From CAVUUN01 sp964421755 (GTDB lineage Bacteria > Acidobacteriota > UBA6911 > RPQK01), in NCBI GenBank assembly GCA_964421755.1, contig CAYQYP010000291.1, positions 1-25,778 of the forward strand: a stretch of DNA of 25,778 nucleotides, in the 5' to 3' direction. A program made the translations under genes and the position numbers. The notes beneath the pieces were generated by a model. It saw only the letters and a program-made list of their open reading frames with translations. It did not search any database and was not told the origin of the DNA. Shown in pieces: positions 22,242-25,778 of this stretch (positions within the stretch are counted from its first letter, which is position 1; every line of letters begins with the position of its first letter).

Positions 22242-24302
22242 ATGCGTCTCACTATGCGCCTGACCGCAGCAATGGCCTTCTTCTGGGTGATTGGCTTGTC
22301 CACGGCAGCGGCTCCGAACGCTCAGCAGGAAGAACTGATCCAAAAGGCCGGGAACACGGAGGACGACCGGGAGCGACTCGTCCTGCTGCGACAGCTATGC
22401 GCTCTGCCCGGTCTTGAGCCTTCGCTGCGGAGGGAGGCCGAGGCGCTGACCCGCTTCACCGAGCGGTGGCTCGACGACCCACGCCTGGAAAACTGGTGGG
22501 ATCAGCCCATTCTCCAGAACTTCCGAGCCCCGTTCGCCGTCGCAGCCGATTCTCCCCTGTTCCCTCTGGCCGAGTTTTACCGGGGACGGATGATCACGTG
22601 GGCCGCTTTGGAATACGGAGGGGTACGCAACGACGACAAGCGTCGACGAAGCTTTTTCGACGAGGCTCGGAAGGCGTTCTCTCTGGCTGGTCAGGCGTTC
22701 CCCCAGAACCGTCTTTGCCGTATGTACCTGGGAGAGCCGATCGCTTGGGAAAAGGCTCTTCCTGCTCCCGCAGACGCGCCGAAATGGGCCGTGCTCGAAC
22801 GGGAGTGCCTCGAAAGGCTGTCCGATATCGTCAGCTGGTGGATCGACAACCGGGAGAGGAAGGACAACAGCTACGGTGGCGGCTGGAATGACGACTGCGA
22901 GATGTGGAGGTGGTGGGCGCCTGTCCTCCTCGGTTTCGACGAGCCCAAGTTTATTCGCGCCCAGGAACGGCTCTCGAACGCGCTGCTGGGCGCTCCCCAC
23001 ATGGCGAGTGGCTACACGAGCAAGCTCGATGACGTCGAACATACGGCTGAAGATTCGGCCGACACCATCACCCCACTGATGTTGCTCGCTCCCGAGGATG
23101 AAGCGTCAATCCGGCGGGCGCGCCGCCTCCAAGAGCTTTTCGGCGGCTGGACTGGCACCAACAATCAGGGTCGCCGGCAATTTCGCAGCTTCCACTTCAG
23201 CTCCGAAGCCGTCTCGCCGGACTCGGTCTTCGCGTACGACACTCCGGCCAACGTGCGGGCCATCCAACCGCTGCTGGTGTTCTGGCAACGCACCGGGGAC
23301 CCGACCGTCGGCAAGCTCGTCACCGAATGGCTGGATACCTGGGTCGAAGCCTCGGCGGCGGGCCGGGATGGCAAACCCGCCGGGGTCCTGCCGAACGCGA
23401 TCCATTGGCCCGATGGACGTCTCTCGGGCGAGACAGGGAACTGGTGGGCGCTCATCCGCGAGCCTGATCGGATGTGGTACTACTACGTCTTCCCTGAAGC
23501 GGTGGCCGAGATCGCCGATGCCCTCCTGCTTTCGAGGCACCTAACCAGGGAGGATCGGTACCTTCAGCCGCTCCGTTCCATGGCGGACATCCGCCGGGTG
23601 TGGCTCCGACAACCTGCCGGACTGCCGGCTCCCGCGCCAGGAACCAGCCTCTGGGCGGCCCGGAATCTTGACGACCTTGCCGGGACTCTGGCGAAGTACA
23701 AGCTGCTGACGGGAAGCTCCGAGTTCGACGACGTGCTGGAGCGCGACTTGCCCGAATTTTCGGCTGGGGCGGGCGGTGACCGCACCAACCTGGTTGCCGC
23801 GCTGGAGCGGGCGGCCGCGTCACTTCGCGTGAACTGGGCCGGCTACACGAGCGAAGTGCGCTACACCGATCGGGTGCTGAGCTTCAGCTCTCTCTTCAGC
23901 CGTTCCGACCAGATGCTGCCCGGCAAAAACGACCCGAAGATCGTGGATTTCAGGTCCCTCCCTCTGTACGCTGCCGTGACCGGAGATCCAAGCCAGGTCA
24001 TGGGATCGTTTCCGCTCAACGGTGTCCGCTGGCTCACCTCGCCTCGTGATATTGCCGCCCTCGTGGTGACCAATAGTCCGGGTCGCTTCAGTGCGGAGCT
24101 GTACCACTTCGGCGACGCTCCCCGGCCGATGGCCGCCCGCCTCCAGCTTCTCGTCCCCGGACAATATTCATGGATCCTGAAAAGCGGAGACGGAAAGATC
24201 TCGGAGGGATCTTTCGTAATGCAGCCGGGGAAGGGGGAAGTACAGTTTGAACTGCCTGCGAAAACCCTCTGTTTCCTCGACGTGATTCCGGCTCGTCCCT
24301 GA
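22242..24302 (+). CDS. unrecognised secreted protein, possible alpha/alpha-toroid polysaccharide-active enzyme
   Basis: A 686-residue protein that I cannot assign to a family. It begins with a signal peptide (hydrophobic core about 9-23, possible cleavage after TAA), so it is exported. The middle is helix-rich with many Trp and acidic residues: LENWWDQPIL (82-91), GGGWNDDCEMWRWW (202-215) and DDVEHTAEDSADT (253-265). Paired Asp/Glu and His in such motifs resemble the catalytic face of six-hairpin glycosidases or lyases, and the last 150 residues look beta-rich. This is an analogy only. The N terminus is an exact MRLT-MRLT duplication, and either ATG (22242 or 22254) could be used; no clear ribosome site is seen. 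Its 3' end converges on the phytase gene. Confidence 0.75.
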   Translation: MRLTMRLTAAMAFFWVIGLSTAAAPNAQQEELIQKAGNTEDDRERLVLLRQLCALPGLEPSLRREAEALTRFTERWLDDPRLENWWDQPILQNFRAPFAVAADSPLFPLAEFYRGRMITWAALEYGGVRNDDKRRRSFFDEARKAFSLAGQAFPQNRLCRMYLGEPIAWEKALPAPADAPKWAVLERECLERLSDIVSWWIDNRERKDNSYGGGWNDDCEMWRWWAPVLLGFDEPKFIRAQERLSNALLGAPHMASGYTSKLDDVEHTAEDSADTITPLMLLAPEDEASIRRARRLQELFGGWTGTNNQGRRQFRSFHFSSEAVSPDSVFAYDTPANVRAIQPLLVFWQRTGDPTVGKLVTEWLDTWVEASAAGRDGKPAGVLPNAIHWPDGRLSGETGNWWALIREPDRMWYYYVFPEAVAEIADALLLSRHLTREDRYLQPLRSMADIRRVWLRQPAGLPAPAPGTSLWAARNLDDLAGTLAKYKLLTGSSEFDDVLERDLPEFSAGAGGDRTNLVAALERAAASLRVNWAGYTSEVRYTDRVLSFSSLFSRSDQMLPGKNDPKIVDFRSLPLYAAVTGDPSQVMGSFPLNGVRWLTSPRDIAALVVTNSPGRFSAELYHFGDAPRPMAARLQLLVPGQYSWILKSGDGKISEGSFVMQPGKGEVQFELPAKTLCFLDVIPARP

Positions 24303-24354
24303 CCCATTATGAAACTCTGGAAGACATCCTATCGTGGAGCGCGCGGCTGCCCGA

Positions 24355-25437
24355 TTACCGGCCGCTCTTTAGCTTGACGGGCCCGGCGTTTGCGACATCC
24401 TCCCAGCGAAATACCAGGAAATTGCGGGGCCCGCTGTTCATAGCGACCATCAGCCCATTGGGGAAGTTGGCTCCCGCGGCTTTGGAGGTAACCTCCAGGC
24501 CGTCGGTGCCATCCGCGCCACCACGCACCACTTTCACCACCTCGGAGTGGTCATGTGGATTGCCGGGCGCGCCTTCACGCCGGAAGATGCGGTATTGGCT
24601 GCTGCCATCAAGTTGATCTGTGCAGAGGATGTAGCCGGTGCCGTCCGCACGCGCGTATATGGCGATGCCTTCCCGGTCCGCCTGGAACCCCTCGGTCCCA
24701 AACCGAGCCAGCTCGACGGCAGCCTGGGGATGGTCCGGGTCCGCGTGGTACTTGTGAATGCCGTCGGCTTCGTCGGCGTAGTAAACATAACCCAGCGCGT
24801 CATCCACAGCGACGGCCTCGATTTCGCCCTCGCCTCCACTGAAGGTGCCGAATTCCCGGACCTTCTCGGCCTTCACTTTGCCTGAGCCGTCGTCCAGCAG
24901 TCGGTACTGCCACAGGTAACCTTGAGCCGGGCCGGTCTTGGGGGCAACAATGGCGAACACCGCGCCGTCACGGGCCCGCTTGTAAAGACTGATTCCCATC
25001 GGTTCCGCAGCCTCGCCTTGACGACCCTCGAGGACCTTCAATGCCGTCGCCGAGCCGACATCCGACAGCATCCCATCCGCCCCGATCGCGAACACCCGCA
25101 GGCGGTGTTGAAGGCGCTCGGTAAGCACTGCTATGTCAGTGGGCTGGCCGCCCAGTACAAGGCCGTACTCCACGTCCACATTGTTCGGCCTATCGAGGTT
25201 GTCGATCGTTTGGCGAATCTTGCCGTCGAGCCCGAACACCACGAGGGCACCCTGGGGCGCACGGACCTTATTCGTGCCGAGGATAAGACTCTTGGCGGGA
25301 TCGGTCGGATGGATATAAATCGCCGGATCGTCGGGATCGTTGGGCACCGTAGCGGTCGTGACGACGGGTACGACGTCGTCCGGCTGTATGGGCGGCAAAA
25401 CCGCGAACCACATCAAAATGAGCAACCCGAGCATCAT
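24355..25437 (-). CDS. beta-propeller phytase (3-phytase) family protein, secreted
   Basis: A 360-residue exported protein predicted to release phosphate from phytate in a calcium-dependent manner. Motifs of the beta-propeller phytase family are DDPAIYIHP (36-44), GTNK (54-57), RPNNVDVEYG (83-92), GEIEAVAVDD (204-213), DEADGIHKYHADP (222-234), REGIAIY (255-261) and FPNGLMV (305-311). Acidic residues in these blocks would bind calcium and phosphate. The N terminus is a short hydrophobic signal. Of two adjacent ATG codons, 25437 is chosen, with GGAGG (25448-25444) six bases upstream. Catalytic competence is not proven; some members are phytase-like only. Confidence 0.85.
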   Translation of the reverse strand: MMLGLLILMWFAVLPPIQPDDVVPVVTTATVPNDPDDPAIYIHPTDPAKSLILGTNKVRAPQGALVVFGLDGKIRQTIDNLDRPNNVDVEYGLVLGGQPTDIAVLTERLQHRLRVFAIGADGMLSDVGSATALKVLEGRQGEAAEPMGISLYKRARDGAVFAIVAPKTGPAQGYLWQYRLLDDGSGKVKAEKVREFGTFSGGEGEIEAVAVDDALGYVYYADEADGIHKYHADPDHPQAAVELARFGTEGFQADREGIAIYARADGTGYILCTDQLDGSSQYRIFRREGAPGNPHDHSEVVKVVRGGADGTDGLEVTSKAAGANFPNGLMVAMNSGPRNFLVFRWEDVANAGPVKLKSGR

Positions 25438-25453
25438 GACTTACCTCCCTGCC

Positions 25454-25461
25454 AAACGTTT
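25454..25461. promoter_or_regulatory. AAACGTTT palindrome in the phytase leader
   Basis: A perfect 8-bp palindrome with a central CG lies 16 bp upstream of the phytase start codon, within GCCAAACGTTTCACGGC. Short CG-centred palindromes are typical of LacI-type operators. A single site this size may be chance. Confidence 0.2.
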
Positions 25462-25599
25462 CACGGCAAAAACAAGAAACCGCGACTCTTTCTGAGGATA
25501 GCTTGCTTTTATACCGGCCGAAGCTATGCCAAAGCGGATTTGCTTGTCAAGGAGCACACGTGTAAATTAGGCCCCACGGTTCTCACGGAAACAGGCGGA

Positions 25600-25778
25600 A
25601 TGGTGCGGCCTATGAAAGAAGTTCCCGCAAAAAGTCCGGAGTCCGAGGGTCAGGCCTCCCCCCCCGCCGTTGGGCGACCCTCAGGCAGCCGACGCATGGT
25701 CACTCGCCTGTTGCGGTTCTTTGCAACTGGCGCGGACCGCCCTCGGTTGACGGATCCCGGCCTCGTCGATCGGCTCTA
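25600..25778 (+). CDS. N-terminal part of a gene running off the window
   Basis: An open frame continues to the last base. Possible starts are ATG at 25600, 25612 and 25696; none has a strong ribosome site, and GGCGGA before 25600 is the best. Visible residues are about 59, with a Pro/Ser-rich start, then TRLLRFFATGADRPRLTDPGL. The FFxTGxDRPR-type segment ahead of a Leu-rich stretch reminds me of the cytoplasmic N terminus of sugar-phosphate MFS permeases, but too little is present to claim a function. It is divergent from the phytase gene. Confidence 0.45.
   Translation, partial: MVRPMKEVPAKSPESEGQASPPAVGRPSGSRRMVTRLLRFFATGADRPRLTDPGLVDRL

Noticed and set aside
1..25778. tRNA or rRNA genes
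   Set aside because: No cloverleaf-like segment with a T-loop motif and acceptor pairing, and no conserved rRNA stretch, was seen on either strand by eye.

Overview
The window is GC-rich (roughly 60 percent), densely coding DNA from a free-living Gram-negative heterotroph. Plant-polymer sugar genes, large secreted proteins built from repeated beta-rich modules, a beta-propeller phytase and many short palindromic or tandem intergenic repeats would suit an Acidobacteriota-like soil or sediment bacterium. This placement is an inference from gene style; there is no rRNA or other marker gene here.

Left part (236-12172), sugar-acid metabolism. A hexuronate-type MFS transporter (minus strand) is divergent from a tight plus-strand operon: UxaE-type tagaturonate epimerase, an SDR of the fructuronate/mannonate oxidoreductase type, and a PdxB-like 4-phosphoerythronate dehydrogenase. 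Then follow 6-phosphogluconate dehydrogenase (gnd), an inositol-monophosphatase-family phosphatase, a second SDR (gluconate 5-dehydrogenase/KduD type), a LarA-superfamily nickel-pincer racemase/epimerase and a Gfo/Idh/MocA oxidoreductase. Together they suggest uptake of hexuronates, conversion to D-mannonate, and possibly a 2-epimerisation of mannonate to gluconate that would feed gnd. That last step is a hypothesis.

Middle part (12238-16397, minus strand): an Lgt-like membrane protein, a cellobiose 2-epimerase, a GH130 mannosylglucose phosphorylase and a YceH/DUF480 protein. The epimerase and phosphorylase are the two signature steps of phosphorolytic beta-1,4-mannobiose use.

Right part (16584-25778): two overlapping secreted-protein genes, the first with a duplicated beta-rich module; a MITE-like composite palindrome; a zinc-dependent medium-chain dehydrogenase; an unrecognised 686-residue secreted protein; a beta-propeller phytase; and the start of a gene that runs off the end.

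The most striking non-coding feature is the number of unrelated intergenic repeat families: a 125-bp palindrome in two copies with compensatory base changes, a mosaic REP-like doublet, 15-bp and 23-bp tandem arrays, octamer arrays at two loci (one supplying the end of the epimerase gene), and a TIR-bounded element with a related sequence at the left edge. No transposase, integrase, tRNA, rRNA or CRISPR array was found.
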